A stretch of 64,000 nt of DNA, from the NCBI RefSeq assembly GCF_019192965.1, contig NZ_JAHTKU010000022.1:1-64000 (forward strand). The letters are read 5' to 3'. This document shows positions 51,622 to 60,778 of this stretch, in pieces. Origin of the DNA: Nocardioides daeguensis. GTDB taxonomy: Bacteria; Actinomycetota; Actinomycetes; Propionibacteriales; Nocardioidaceae. A program made the position numbers and the translations under genes. Position 1 is the first letter of the stretch, and each line of letters opens with the position of its first letter. The notes under the pieces are model-generated. The model was not told where the DNA came from and made no database searches. It worked only from the letters and a program-made list of their open reading frames with translations.

Positions 51622-53685
51622 TCAGGACGCCTTCATGCCAGCCACGACGGCGGGCTCGAGGTACGGCGCGAGGGTGCGGGAGAACGTCTTCGACAGGTGG
51701 TTGTAGTCGGAGAAGACGATGATCCCGCCGATGACGCTGGGGCAGACCTTGTCGGTGCACAGGTAGCGGGTCATGTCGACGGTGGTGATCCGCTCGTCCT
51801 CGGCGGCGCGAGCAGTCGCCGCCTCGAACAGGGGATCCGGGCGCAGCCACTCGGACGGCGTGCCGTCGCACGCTGCAACGTCGTCGAGGTTACGGGCGAC
51901 ACAGTCGGCGGGCTCGTTGTCCTGGTCCCACGGCGCAGGCGTGTCGCGGACGACGAGCACGTGCAGGCCTGCGTCGGCGAAGGTGTCGAGGGTGCTCTCG
52001 TAGAACGCCGGTGGCGAGTCGTTGCCGTCGAAGGTCGCGAACACGACCATGCGGTAGTCGCCGTCGAGGATGCGGTCGGTCGCGTCCTTCGTGACCCTCT
52101 CGCACTCCTCGCTCTGAGGGACGATGGCCGAGAAGCAGGCGCCGACGATGTAGGTGTCGAGTTCCCAGTCGTGCTTCGCGCCGATCCGGCTCAAGGCCTC
52201 GGTCCAATGACCCGCGTGGGAGTTGCCGAAGAGCGCGATCTTGGCGACCGGGTCGTCCTTGGAGCCCCGCTCGCAGGAGATCGCCTTCTCCTCGTACGGC
52301 GGCCAGTTCAGGCACTTGCGGATGCCGGAGGTGACGTCGTTCTTGGCGAACGCGGGGGAGGTGAGGAGCTTGTCGCCGTAGATGCTGTCGCAGCCGTGGC
52401 TGGGGTCCATCGCGCCGCCGCCCAGGCACGGGTTCTTCTGGGCGAGCTGCTGCCGCACCCGGTTCTGGTCGGCCTGGACCCGGTCGTCGACGTGGGACGA
52501 GATCTGCCACGACGCGCCGACCACGACCAGGCTGATCGCGGCTCCCAGCGCGATCGCGCGGCGCGACCTGGCGCGGAGGAACCTGGTCTGGCGCAAGGGC
52601 TCCTCGAGGAGACGGGTGCTCGCCCAGGCCAGCGCGGTGGCGGCCAGGAGCAGGACGAGCTTCTGGGCCACGGACGGCGCGTGGTCGAGCGCGTACGGAG
52701 CGATCACGATGATCGGCCAGTGCCACAGGTACAGGGCGTAGGACACGTCGCCGATGGTCTGCACCGGCCACGCGCGCGTCAGGCGCCGGGGGTTGAGGCG
52801 GGTGTCCGGGTCGCCCGCGAGGATCACCAGGGCGGTGGCGACGGTCGGCAGGGCCGCGGCATAGCCGGGGAACGGGGTGGCTCCGTCGATCACCAGGTAC
52901 GCCGCCAGGATCCCGGCGAGGCCTGCCCACATCAGGGCCAGACGCACCGAGGGGCCGGCACGGAGCGTCCACCGTGCGGTACCGGCCGCCAGCAGGCTGC
53001 CGACCCCCAGCTCCCACATCCGGGTGCCGGTGGAGAAGTAGGCCTCGGCGGGTGTGCTGTCGGTCAGCAGGACGGAGTAGACGAAGGAAGTGGTGACGGC
53101 GACTGCGAAACCGGCGACGACCAGGTTACGTGCGCCGGTCCGGCGAGTGGCCCAGGCCAGGAGCGCGACGAGGATCGGCCAGACGATGTAGTACTGCTCC
53201 TCGACCGACAGCGACCAGAAGTGTTGGTAGGGGGAGAGCGCGCGGTGCGCGTCGAGGTAGTCGGTGGCCTGGGAGATCAGCTGCCAGTTCTGGACGTAGA
53301 AGATCGACGTCACGGCCTCCCGGGCGAGCGACTTCCACTGGCTCATCGGCAGGAAGGTCAAGGTCGCGACCAGGGTCGTCGCGATCACCAGTCCTGCCGC
53401 CGGGAGCAGTCGCAGGATCCGTCGTGCCCAGAACGCGGCGAAGTCGCCGGGGTGCTGCGGCGGGCGACGCAGCAGGTGGGACGTGATCAGGTAGCCGGAG
53501 ATCACGAAGAAGACATCGACCCCGACGAAGCCGCCGGGCAGAGCGCCGGGCCAGAAGTGATAGAGGACGACGCCGCCGACGGCCAGGGCCCGGAGTGACT
53601 GGATGTCGTATCGCAGCCCGTCGGGACGATTCGTCGCCGGTCGTGGTGCCGGCTCCGTGCGGGACGCGGTGGCGAGGTCGGTCAT
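51622..53685 (-). CDS. Cell-surface acyltransferase with SGNH domain (OafA type)
   Basis: A 687-residue protein. The N-terminal acyltransferase 3 domain has about ten membrane segments (residues 28-390), with YDIQSLRALAVGGVVLYHF, GGFVGVDVFFVISGYLIT, FWARRILRLLP and HFWSLSVEEQYY. The extracytoplasmic SGNH domain follows (about 430-687), with ALFGNSHAGHW for the nucleophile and SDYNHLS for the Asp-x-x-His. Such proteins O-acetylate surface polysaccharides. It is preceded by the GT-C-like gene seven bases away. Confidence 0.92.
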   Translation of the reverse strand: MTDLATASRTEPAPRPATNRPDGLRYDIQSLRALAVGGVVLYHFWPGALPGGFVGVDVFFVISGYLITSHLLRRPPQHPGDFAAFWARRILRLLPAAGLVIATTLVATLTFLPMSQWKSLAREAVTSIFYVQNWQLISQATDYLDAHRALSPYQHFWSLSVEEQYYIVWPILVALLAWATRRTGARNLVVAGFAVAVTTSFVYSVLLTDSTPAEAYFSTGTRMWELGVGSLLAAGTARWTLRAGPSVRLALMWAGLAGILAAYLVIDGATPFPGYAAALPTVATALVILAGDPDTRLNPRRLTRAWPVQTIGDVSYALYLWHWPIIVIAPYALDHAPSVAQKLVLLLAATALAWASTRLLEEPLRQTRFLRARSRRAIALGAAISLVVVGASWQISSHVDDRVQADQNRVRQQLAQKNPCLGGGAMDPSHGCDSIYGDKLLTSPAFAKNDVTSGIRKCLNWPPYEEKAISCERGSKDDPVAKIALFGNSHAGHWTEALSRIGAKHDWELDTYIVGACFSAIVPQSEECERVTKDATDRILDGDYRMVVFATFDGNDSPPAFYESTLDTFADAGLHVLVVRDTPAPWDQDNEPADCVARNLDDVAACDGTPSEWLRPDPLFEAATARAAEDERITTVDMTRYLCTDKVCPSVIGGIIVFSDYNHLSKTFSRTLAPYLEPAVVAGMKAS

Positions 53686-53692
53686 CCGTCGC

Positions 53693-55594
53693 TCAGTCCT
53701 CGGCCCCGACAGCGGTGGGCAGGTTGCCCCACTCCTCGTCGCAGCGGGCAGCCGTAGCGGTCGGGGCGCCGTGGTGGTCGATCACCCGGCAGCCGTCGAT
53801 GGTGTCGACCGCGATCATGCCGAGCCAGACCGAGGAGACGCACAGGTTCTCGGCGCGGCGCAGCGTGGTGATGCGCAGCTGGTCGGTCGGGGTGTGGTCC
53901 AGGCGCTGGATGACGCTGCGGTCCTCGCCCGCGGGGAGGCGGACGGGCCAGTCGTTGTCCGCTCCCGGCCCGGACGTGATGCGGACGGCGACCGCGGCGG
54001 GCGAGGAGTAGGTGATCCGGACGAAGCCGACCTGCTCGTCGGCCCGCGCGCCGGACGGCACCTCCAGTCGGAGCTCCGTGCCCGCCGGGCCGGAGATGCA
54101 GGCGGGCCCCGCGTCGGTGGCGGCGGGGGAAGCCCATCCCAGGGTGACCGGATGGGCTGGGACGAGGTTGCCGTCGGCGGTGATGACCACCTTGCGAGGC
54201 GAGGCGTCGCGGAACTGCCTGCGCAGGTCGGCGTCGATGGTGAAGAACCGCTCCTGGTCGGTGAAGCGGGCGACGAACGGGGGGCTCACGGCCTCGGGCA
54301 CCTTCAGGCTGATCAGGTCGACGTTGCCTGTGTGTGCCAGGTCGGTCAGCGCCTGGTTCAGGTAGCGGTGGCTGTAGGACTGGTGGTTGACCTTGACGAC
54401 GTCGACCCAGTGCAGCGCCGTCGACAGGGCGACGGGCACGGCGACGACGGTCATCGCGATCGCCGAGACCCGCGCGCTGATCAGCGGCGTCTCCCGGCGC
54501 GGGAGGGTCCAGGCCAGGCACAGTGCGAAGACGGTCGCGAGGTACGGGTCGACGAAGTACTGGAGGTCGCGGGAGATCCAGACGGGGTCCGTGCCGGGCA
54601 CCCCGAGCCGACCGGCGGCCTGCACGACGATGTTCGCGCCGTACGTGGCCACCAGGAACGCGACGCAGCGCCAGGCTCCGCGACGGGTCGCGAGCACGTA
54701 GAGGAAGGCCGCCAGCAGCACGATTGCGCCGAGCACGGTGGAGGGCTCGACCCAGTCCGAGTCGAGGGACTGGCGGACGCCGACCAGGCTGGGCAGGTAG
54801 CTGCGCAGGAAACCGCTCGTGAACAGCGTGACTCCGTCGCCGAGGTTGCCGGGCGCGGGCTCGCTCTCGAAGACGAACAGGCGGTACCAGAGGTAGGCCG
54901 CGTCGACGACGAGGTACGGCGCCCAGATCCGCGCCTCGCTGCGGACCCGGGGCCAGCCCCACGGGCGCTCCGGCGTGAAGAACAGGTAGCGGATGAGGAT
55001 CAGGTAGCCGATCGTGAGGATCGGCCGCTCCTGCCACAGCAGTCCGAGCGCCAGCGCGCCGACCGACACCGCGAGGTGCCACCGCTTGTCGGACTTCAGG
55101 TAGGCGATGAAGCCGGCGATGCACAGGGTCATGCAGAAGGCCCCGCCGATGACCTGGACGCCTGAGGCGAGCCACATCGTGGTGCGCAGCGTCGGGATGG
55201 CGGAGGCGCAGACGAGGGCGACGACGATGGCGGCCGGCCCGCGCCCGAGGAGCAGTCGGGCGAACCAGAGGATCGCGGTGTACATCAGGCCGACGAGGAT
55301 CGCCAGCACGCCAGCTGCGAAGGGCCAGCTGACGCCGCCCTCGCGCGCGATGAGGACGTGCAGCAGCCGGAAGACGGGCGCCAGGTGACCGTAGCTGGGC
55401 TCGAACAACCACGGGATCGTCAGGGCGTCGCGGGCGCCGAGTTGGAGGTAGAGGAAGTCGTCGGCGAAGAACTGTGACCCGAGCAGAAGTGCGGCGTACG
55501 TCGCGCCCACGACGGCCACGCCTGCGAACACCGCGCAGGCGAACCAGGTCGTCCGGGGCCACGTGGCGGAGGGCTCTACCTCATTGTTGGTCAC
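53693..55594 (-). CDS. GT-C-like multi-pass membrane protein
   Basis: A 633-residue protein with about eleven membrane segments to residue 400, then a beta-rich extracytoplasmic domain of about 200 residues. The first loop holds FFADDFLYLQLG, whose adjacent acidic residues are the usual catalytic signature of GT-C glycosyltransferases that use lipid-linked sugars. It most likely transfers a sugar outside the membrane onto a surface glycan or protein. GTG follows TATCCT by eight bases, so the mRNA is probably leaderless. Confidence 0.8.
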   Translation of the reverse strand: MTNNEVEPSATWPRTTWFACAVFAGVAVVGATYAALLLGSQFFADDFLYLQLGARDALTIPWLFEPSYGHLAPVFRLLHVLIAREGGVSWPFAAGVLAILVGLMYTAILWFARLLLGRGPAAIVVALVCASAIPTLRTTMWLASGVQVIGGAFCMTLCIAGFIAYLKSDKRWHLAVSVGALALGLLWQERPILTIGYLILIRYLFFTPERPWGWPRVRSEARIWAPYLVVDAAYLWYRLFVFESEPAPGNLGDGVTLFTSGFLRSYLPSLVGVRQSLDSDWVEPSTVLGAIVLLAAFLYVLATRRGAWRCVAFLVATYGANIVVQAAGRLGVPGTDPVWISRDLQYFVDPYLATVFALCLAWTLPRRETPLISARVSAIAMTVVAVPVALSTALHWVDVVKVNHQSYSHRYLNQALTDLAHTGNVDLISLKVPEAVSPPFVARFTDQERFFTIDADLRRQFRDASPRKVVITADGNLVPAHPVTLGWASPAATDAGPACISGPAGTELRLEVPSGARADEQVGFVRITYSSPAAVAVRITSGPGADNDWPVRLPAGEDRSVIQRLDHTPTDQLRITTLRRAENLCVSSVWLGMIAVDTIDGCRVIDHHGAPTATAARCDEEWGNLPTAVGAED

Positions 55595-55602
55595 GGGTCA
55601 GC

Positions 55603-55608
55603 AGGATA
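55603..55608 (-). promoter_or_regulatory. -10 box of the GT-C-like gene promoter
   Basis: TATCCT on the minus strand, eight bases before the GTG at 55594. Confidence 0.5.
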
Positions 55609-55741
55609 TGTCGAATCCGGTCCGCTTCCGCAAAGGACGAGCCCGGTGGGTCGGGCGGTATCGTGGGCGGGACCAGTGACATCGGCCGAGCCAGGCTGAG
55701 CGTTCGCAAGCCACCGCAGCAAAGGGAGCAACAGCACCGCC

Positions 55742-56551
55742 ATGCGCCGAGTCATCCCGCGCTTCACCACGTCCGCCCCCGCACCCCGGGTCCCCGCTCC
55801 CTACAGCGGTGAGGCGCTGGTCACCCTCCCGACCGAGGCCGGGATGCTGATGATCCCCGCGTCGGACGGCGTGATCCGCCCCTACCTGGAGCGGAACGGC
55901 GACTGGGAGCCGGAGGAGGCGGCGCTGTTGCAGCAGTTCTTCCGTGACGGTCTCCGCTTCCTCGACGTCGGCGCCAACGTCGGCTACTTCTCGCTCTACG
56001 TGGCCGCGCGGTGCCCCGGGGCGGTCATCCACGCGTTCGAGCCCCACCCGGTGACCAGTCAGGTGTTGGCGCTCAACGCGTGGTCCTGCGGTGCGGCCAT
56101 CACCACCCACGCCATGGCGCTGTCCGCAGGTGACCGGATCGTCACCCTGACGACGGCCGAGAGCAACCTGGGCGACACGCGCACGTCGGTCGGAGCGGCC
56201 GGCACGATGGTCGCTCCGGCCGCGGCGCTCGACGAGGTGCTGCCCGACGCGGTGTTCGACCTGATCAAGATCGACGTCCAGGGCTTCGAGAGCGATGCGA
56301 TCGCGGGCATGAGCGGCATGCTCGCGCGCAGCCCGGAGGCCGTCATCGTCGCCGAGTACTGGCCGGCTGCCCTCCGCGAGCGGGGGCTGGACCCCGTCGC
56401 CGTGCTGCGGGACTACGAGGACTCCGGCTTCGACGTCCGGGTCCAGGTCGAGAACGACCTCGCCCGCCGCAAGCCGCGCGACGTCGTCGCGCTGTGCGAC
56501 ACCGCGGGAGCCAGCGGTCAGGTCAACCTGGTTCTCACGCGCAAGCGCTGA
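55742..56551 (+). CDS. FkbM-type methyltransferase
   Basis: A 269-residue SAM-dependent methyltransferase. Motif I is FLDVGANVGYFSLYVA, the acidic residue after it is in AFEPHPVTSQ, and the FkbM motif DLIKIDVQGFES is present. FkbM proteins methylate hydroxyls, often on sugars of surface glycans or glycopeptides; the target here is presumably the same glycan made by neighbouring enzymes. AAAGGGAG lies upstream of the ATG. It is convergent with the acyltransferase gene after it. Confidence 0.9.
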   Translation: MRRVIPRFTTSAPAPRVPAPYSGEALVTLPTEAGMLMIPASDGVIRPYLERNGDWEPEEAALLQQFFRDGLRFLDVGANVGYFSLYVAARCPGAVIHAFEPHPVTSQVLALNAWSCGAAITTHAMALSAGDRIVTLTTAESNLGDTRTSVGAAGTMVAPAAALDEVLPDAVFDLIKIDVQGFESDAIAGMSGMLARSPEAVIVAEYWPAALRERGLDPVAVLRDYEDSGFDVRVQVENDLARRKPRDVVALCDTAGASGQVNLVLTRKR

Positions 56552-56560
56552 GGCCACACC

Positions 56561-57379
56561 TCAGGGCGCGTCCTCACGGGTCCAGGTCACCCCTGTTCGC
56601 ACGGCACGCCCCGGGGTGCCGGCGATCGCGGTCCCGGCCTCGAAGGTCCTGTTGCGGACCAGGCTGCGCATGCCGACGACGGAGTCCTCGCCGATCGTCA
56701 CGTTGCCGGTGACGACCGCGTCCCGACCGAGCCACACGTGGCGGCCGAGCTCGATGACCCCGCCGTAGCCGTTGATCCGTGCACCGGTCTCAGCGTCCTG
56801 GAGGCGGTGCATGTCGTCGGTCGCCAGCAGCACGTCCGATGCCCACAGCTGGTCAGGGTGGGCGACGATGCGGCCCCCGTTGCGCGCGTCGAGCTGTCCC
56901 CGGCAGGTGCAGGTCACCTGCTCGGTCAGCACGATCGCCGAGCCCGCGTGGCAGTGGATCTCGCTCTGGGGGAGCAGGCATCCAGGCCCGACGAAGAAGG
57001 TGGCGTCGTCCCCGTGCAGGCGAACCCACGTGGCGTCCTCGATGTCCGAGGCGAGGACGACGAGCGCATTCGACACCTTGAGCTCGGTCAGGTTTCGGAT
57101 CCGGTCAGCCGGCCAGGGCAGCCCGGGAGTGACATAGAGCGCGTTTCCGCGGCGTGCCCACCAGGGGGGGAGCGGGCCGTCGACGGCCCGGAGGTCGAGG
57201 CGGTCCAACAGGTCGGAGGTGACACCCAACGCAGCGAGTCGCTCGCGGTGAGCGCCGGAGAGCCGCTCGCCGAGGACCCACCTCTCCTCCGGGGACGGTG
57301 CAGCGGCGCCGACGGCGGGGCTGACGTTTCCGCGGCGCCTGATGTTCAGCCGATCGATAAGGCTGGGCGCCTGTGTCAC
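56561..57379 (-). CDS. Left-handed beta-helix acyltransferase
   Basis: A 272-residue protein. The C-terminal part (about residues 190-265) has the hexapeptide repeats of the left-handed beta helix, including GRHVWLGRDAVVTGNVTIGEDSVVG and AIAGTPGRAVR, as in sugar O-acetyltransferases. The N-terminal 120 residues are unrecognised. A maltose or galactoside acetyltransferase-like reaction on a surface sugar is likely. GTG overlaps the stop of a 67-residue ORF (GTGA) and has no Shine-Dalgarno sequence of its own. Confidence 0.85.
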   Translation of the reverse strand: MTQAPSLIDRLNIRRRGNVSPAVGAAAPSPEERWVLGERLSGAHRERLAALGVTSDLLDRLDLRAVDGPLPPWWARRGNALYVTPGLPWPADRIRNLTELKVSNALVVLASDIEDATWVRLHGDDATFFVGPGCLLPQSEIHCHAGSAIVLTEQVTCTCRGQLDARNGGRIVAHPDQLWASDVLLATDDMHRLQDAETGARINGYGGVIELGRHVWLGRDAVVTGNVTIGEDSVVGMRSLVRNRTFEAGTAIAGTPGRAVRTGVTWTREDAP

Positions 57380-57579
57380 TGCTTCTCCCTCGAGTTGCCG
57401 GCCGGCCACGGAACCGAGTAGTCCGTGGGGATGTGGAGAGCTCCACCGCGCTGGTTGTCGTCGGTGAAGAACGGGGAGGCCAGCGACAGCGCGACGGCGC
57501 CGCTGAGCGTGGCTCCCGCTGCCGCCGTCGGCCACTGGCGCAGCCTCAGCAGGTCGGTCTCCCCATGTTCACGTCTCAC
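57376..57579 (-). CDS. Small membrane protein coupled to the acyltransferase gene
   Basis: A 67-residue protein with one membrane segment (AAAGATLSGAVALSLASPFF). It starts at GTG eight bases after a TATGCT box, consistent with a leaderless mRNA, and ends in a GTGA overlap with the beta-helix acyltransferase gene. No family is recognised. Its main role may be to bring ribosomes to the downstream start. Confidence 0.5.
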   Translation of the reverse strand: MRREHGETDLLRLRQWPTAAAGATLSGAVALSLASPFFTDDNQRGGALHIPTDYSVPWPAGNSREKQ

Positions 57580-57587
57580 GCAACGGG

Positions 57588-57593
57588 AGCATA
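57588..57593 (-). promoter_or_regulatory. -10 box of a leaderless promoter
   Basis: TATGCT on the minus strand, eight bases before the GTG at 57579. Confidence 0.5.
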
Positions 57594-57629
57594 GGCAGCC
57601 CCCTGCGGTCCGGCGAATCGGCCGCCGGG

Positions 57630-58664
57630 TCAGCGTGGCCCGGAACGGCTCCCTGCGTGGGTTCCACGGACGCCGGCCTGCTGGGCGCTCGGCGCACCCA
57701 TCGACAGGTAGACGAGCCGCATGTTCTCGTCCTTGACCCGCTTGAGTGCGCTCAGCGTGAGCCCGAGGAAGAAGGTCATGAACGACAAGATCTCGATGCT
57801 GGCCGCGAGGAAGGCGCTGGGGACCTTCGAGACGTAGCCGGTGTCGATGAACTCGATGATCGGTGGCAGGCCGATCAGGACGCCGACGAGCATGAGGATG
57901 CCGGCGACGATGCTGTGGAACACCACCGGGCGCTCGACCCGTGCCAGGTGCAGCACCAGACGGAGGATCTTCAACCCGTCGTGGTAGGTCCGCAGCTTGC
58001 TCTCGGCGCCCTCGGCGCGGTCGGTGAAGTTGACCGGCACCTCGACCTGGGGCACCCGCAGGGTCGCGGCGTGGACGGTCAGCTCGGTCTCGGTCTCGAA
58101 CTCGCGCGAGATGGCCGGGAAGGACTTCACGAAGCGGTGGCTGAACACGCGGTAGCCGCTGAGCATGTCGTTGACCTCGACGCCGAAGATCCGGGTCACC
58201 AGGACGTTGAACATGCGGTTGCCGAGCTCGTGGCCCGGACGGTAGGCCGTCTCCGAGATCTCGCGACGCACACCGAGGACGTGGTCGTGCGGGCCGTCGA
58301 GGAGGGCCTGGATCAGGCGGGGCGCCGCGCCGGCGTCGTAGGTGTCGTCGCCGTCGATCATCAGGTAGATGTCGGCCTCGACGTCGGCGAAGGCGCGCCG
58401 GACGACGTTGCCCTTGCCCTTGGCGCTCTCGACACGGACGACCGCACCCGCCTCCAGGGCGACCTTGGCGGTGCGGTCCGAGGAGTTGTTGTCGTAGACG
58501 TAGACCTCGATGCCGGGGACGGCCGCGCGCAGGTCGGTCACGACCTTGCCGACGGTGAGCTCCTCGTTGTAGCAGGGGACGATGGCGGCGATCCGCATCC
58601 CGTCAGCGAGGCTGACCGTGGCGTCGTCGTGATCCGCTGCGGGGGCGAGCGTGGCGTCCGGCAT
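57630..58664 (-). CDS. Polyprenyl-phosphate type GT2 glycosyltransferase
   Basis: A 344-residue GT2 enzyme of the dolichol-phosphate mannosyltransferase-like group. IAAIVPCYNEELTVGKVV opens the fold, VYDNNSSDRT follows, and MIDGDDTYD carries the metal-binding aspartates. Two membrane segments lie at about 235-310. It probably loads a sugar onto polyprenyl phosphate, making the donor for GT-C enzymes such as the one at 53693-55594. The ATG at 58664 is chosen because TACACT precedes it by seven bases; a TTG six codons earlier is less likely. Confidence 0.9.
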   Translation of the reverse strand: MPDATLAPAADHDDATVSLADGMRIAAIVPCYNEELTVGKVVTDLRAAVPGIEVYVYDNNSSDRTAKVALEAGAVVRVESAKGKGNVVRRAFADVEADIYLMIDGDDTYDAGAAPRLIQALLDGPHDHVLGVRREISETAYRPGHELGNRMFNVLVTRIFGVEVNDMLSGYRVFSHRFVKSFPAISREFETETELTVHAATLRVPQVEVPVNFTDRAEGAESKLRTYHDGLKILRLVLHLARVERPVVFHSIVAGILMLVGVLIGLPPIIEFIDTGYVSKVPSAFLAASIEILSFMTFFLGLTLSALKRVKDENMRLVYLSMGAPSAQQAGVRGTHAGSRSGPR

Positions 58665-58671
58665 GTGCGGC

Positions 58672-58677
58672 AGTGTA
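58672..58677 (-). promoter_or_regulatory. -10 box of a leaderless promoter
   Basis: TACACT on the minus strand, seven bases before the ATG at 58664. Confidence 0.55.
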
Positions 58678-58725
58678 GGCAACGGCGGACGAATCGCGGA
58701 TGTCGGCGCGACGTCCCGCCCCCCG

Positions 58726-58731
58726 TAGAAT
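58726..58731 (+). promoter_or_regulatory. -10 box of a leaderless promoter
   Basis: TAGAAT, seven bases before the ATG at 58739. It forms a compact divergent pair with the box at 58672-58677. Confidence 0.6.
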
Positions 58732-58738
58732 CGGGGCC

Positions 58739-60679
58739 ATGTCCGTCGAGTCCGTCTTCCCCCGGCTGGAGCCCCACCTGCTCTCGGTCTCCAAGCCGAT
58801 CCAGTACGTCGGCGGGGAGCTCAACATGGTCTCGAAGGACTGGGACGCCGCCGAGGTCCGCTGGGTGCTCATGTACCCCGACGCCTACGAGGTCGGCCTG
58901 CCCAACCAGGGCGTCCAGATCCTCTACGAGGTGCTCAACGAGCGGGAGTGGATCCTCGCCGAGCGCACCTACGCCGTGTGGCCCGACATGGAGAAGGTGC
59001 TGCGCGAGCAGCAGATCCCGCAGTTCACGGTCGACAACCACCGTCCGGTCGGTGCGTTCGACCTGTTAGGCGTGAGCTTCTCCACCGAGCTCGGCTACAC
59101 CAACCTGCTCACCGCGCTCGACCTGGCCGGCATCCCGCTGCACGCCATCGACCGGACCGAGGACCACCCGGTCGTGATCGCGGGCGGCCACGCCGCGTTC
59201 AACCCCGAGCCGATCGCGGACTTCGTCGACGCCGCCGTCCTCGGCGACGGCGAGGAGGTCGTGCTCAAGATCTCCGAGGTCGTGCGCGAGTGGAAGGGCG
59301 AGGGGCGCCCGGGCGGCCGCCAGGAGCTGCTGCGCCGCCTCGCGGTGTCGGGCACGGTCTACGTGCCCCAGTTCTACGACGTCGAGTACGACGACAGCGG
59401 GGCCATCGCGGCCGTCGTACCCAACCACCCGGAGGCGCCCGACCGGGTCCGCAAGCACACGCTGATGGACCTCGACCAGTGGCCCTACCCGCGCAACCCG
59501 CTGGTGCCGCTCGCCGAGACGGTGCACGAGCGGTTCTCGGTCGAGATCTTCCGCGGCTGCACCCGCGGCTGCCGGTTCTGCCAGGCGGGCATGATCACCC
59601 GGCCGGTGCGCGAGCGGTCGATCGAGACCATCGGCGCGATGGTCGACAACGGTATCAAGAAGACCGGCTTCGAGGAGGTCGGCCTGCTCTCCCTGAGCTC
59701 GGCCGACCACACCGAGATCGGCGACGTCGCCACCGGCCTGGCCGACCGCTACGAGGGCTCGAACGTCTCGCTCTCGCTGCCCTCGACCCGCGTCGACGCG
59801 TTCAACATCACGCTCGCCAACGAGTTCTCCCGCAACGGTCGGCGCTCCGGCCTGACCTTCGCGCCCGAGGGCGGCAGCGAGCGGATGCGCAAGGTGATCA
59901 ACAAGATGGTCACCGAGGACGACCTGATCCGCACCGTCGCGACGGCGTACTCCCACGGCTGGCGGCAGGTGAAGCTCTACTTCATGTGCGGTCTGCCGAC
60001 CGAGACCGACGAGGACGTCCTGCAGATCGCCGAGCTCGCCAAGCGGGTGATCGCGACCGGCCGCGAGGTCTCGGGCCGCAACGACATCCGCTGCACCGTC
60101 TCGATCGGCGGCTTCGTGCCCAAGCCCCACACGCCGTTCCAGTGGGCCGCCCAGCTCGACGCGGAGACCACCGACCGCCGCCTGCAGGTGCTGCGCGACA
60201 CCGTGCGCGCCGACAAGCGCTTCGGCCGCGCCATCGGCTTCCGCTACCACGACGGCCAGCCCGGCATCATCGAGGGACTGCTGTCGCGCGGCGACCGTCG
60301 CGTCGGTCGGATCATCGAGCAGGTCTGGCGCGACGGGGGCCGCTTCGACGGCTGGTCCGAGCACTTCTCCTTCTCGCGGTGGGCCGAGTCGGCCGCGGTC
60401 GCGCTCGAGGGCACCGGGGTCGACCTCGACTGGTACACCACCCGTGAGCGGGAGTACGACGAGGTGCTGCCGTGGGACCACCTCGACTCCGGCCTCGACA
60501 AGGACTGGCTGTGGGCCGACTGGGAGGACGCCCTCGCCGTCGGCGACGGCTCCTCGGACGTCGAGGTCGAGGACTGCCGCTGGACGCCCTGCTACGACTG
60601 CGGCGTGTGCCCAGAGATGGGCACCGAGATCCAGATCGGGCCGACCGGGCACAAGCTGCTGCCGCTCAGCGTCGTCTGA
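58739..60679 (+). CDS. B12-binding domain radical SAM protein (TIGR03960 family)
   Basis: A 646-residue radical SAM enzyme. A cobalamin-binding-like region lies in the first 250 residues. The iron-sulfur cluster motif is RGCTRGCRFCQAG (Cys274, Cys278, Cys281). The radical SAM barrel follows with EEVGLLSLSSADH and LTFAPEGGSERMR. The C-terminal region has a cysteine-rich stretch (TPCYDCGVCPEMG) that may bind a second cluster. The reaction is unknown; the gene usually sits beside a TIGR03936 gene, found here 2.8 kb downstream. Confidence 0.92.
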   Translation: MSVESVFPRLEPHLLSVSKPIQYVGGELNMVSKDWDAAEVRWVLMYPDAYEVGLPNQGVQILYEVLNEREWILAERTYAVWPDMEKVLREQQIPQFTVDNHRPVGAFDLLGVSFSTELGYTNLLTALDLAGIPLHAIDRTEDHPVVIAGGHAAFNPEPIADFVDAAVLGDGEEVVLKISEVVREWKGEGRPGGRQELLRRLAVSGTVYVPQFYDVEYDDSGAIAAVVPNHPEAPDRVRKHTLMDLDQWPYPRNPLVPLAETVHERFSVEIFRGCTRGCRFCQAGMITRPVRERSIETIGAMVDNGIKKTGFEEVGLLSLSSADHTEIGDVATGLADRYEGSNVSLSLPSTRVDAFNITLANEFSRNGRRSGLTFAPEGGSERMRKVINKMVTEDDLIRTVATAYSHGWRQVKLYFMCGLPTETDEDVLQIAELAKRVIATGREVSGRNDIRCTVSIGGFVPKPHTPFQWAAQLDAETTDRRLQVLRDTVRADKRFGRAIGFRYHDGQPGIIEGLLSRGDRRVGRIIEQVWRDGGRFDGWSEHFSFSRWAESAAVALEGTGVDLDWYTTREREYDEVLPWDHLDSGLDKDWLWADWEDALAVGDGSSDVEVEDCRWTPCYDCGVCPEMGTEIQIGPTGHKLLPLSVV

Positions 60680-60778
60680 AAATGGCGACGCCGGCGGCGT
60701 GCCGGGTCGCGTCGTCCTGCCGAACCGCGCTGGTCCGCCGGTCGGGCGCGGTCGGGCGCGAGGCCCTCGCGAGGTGAG

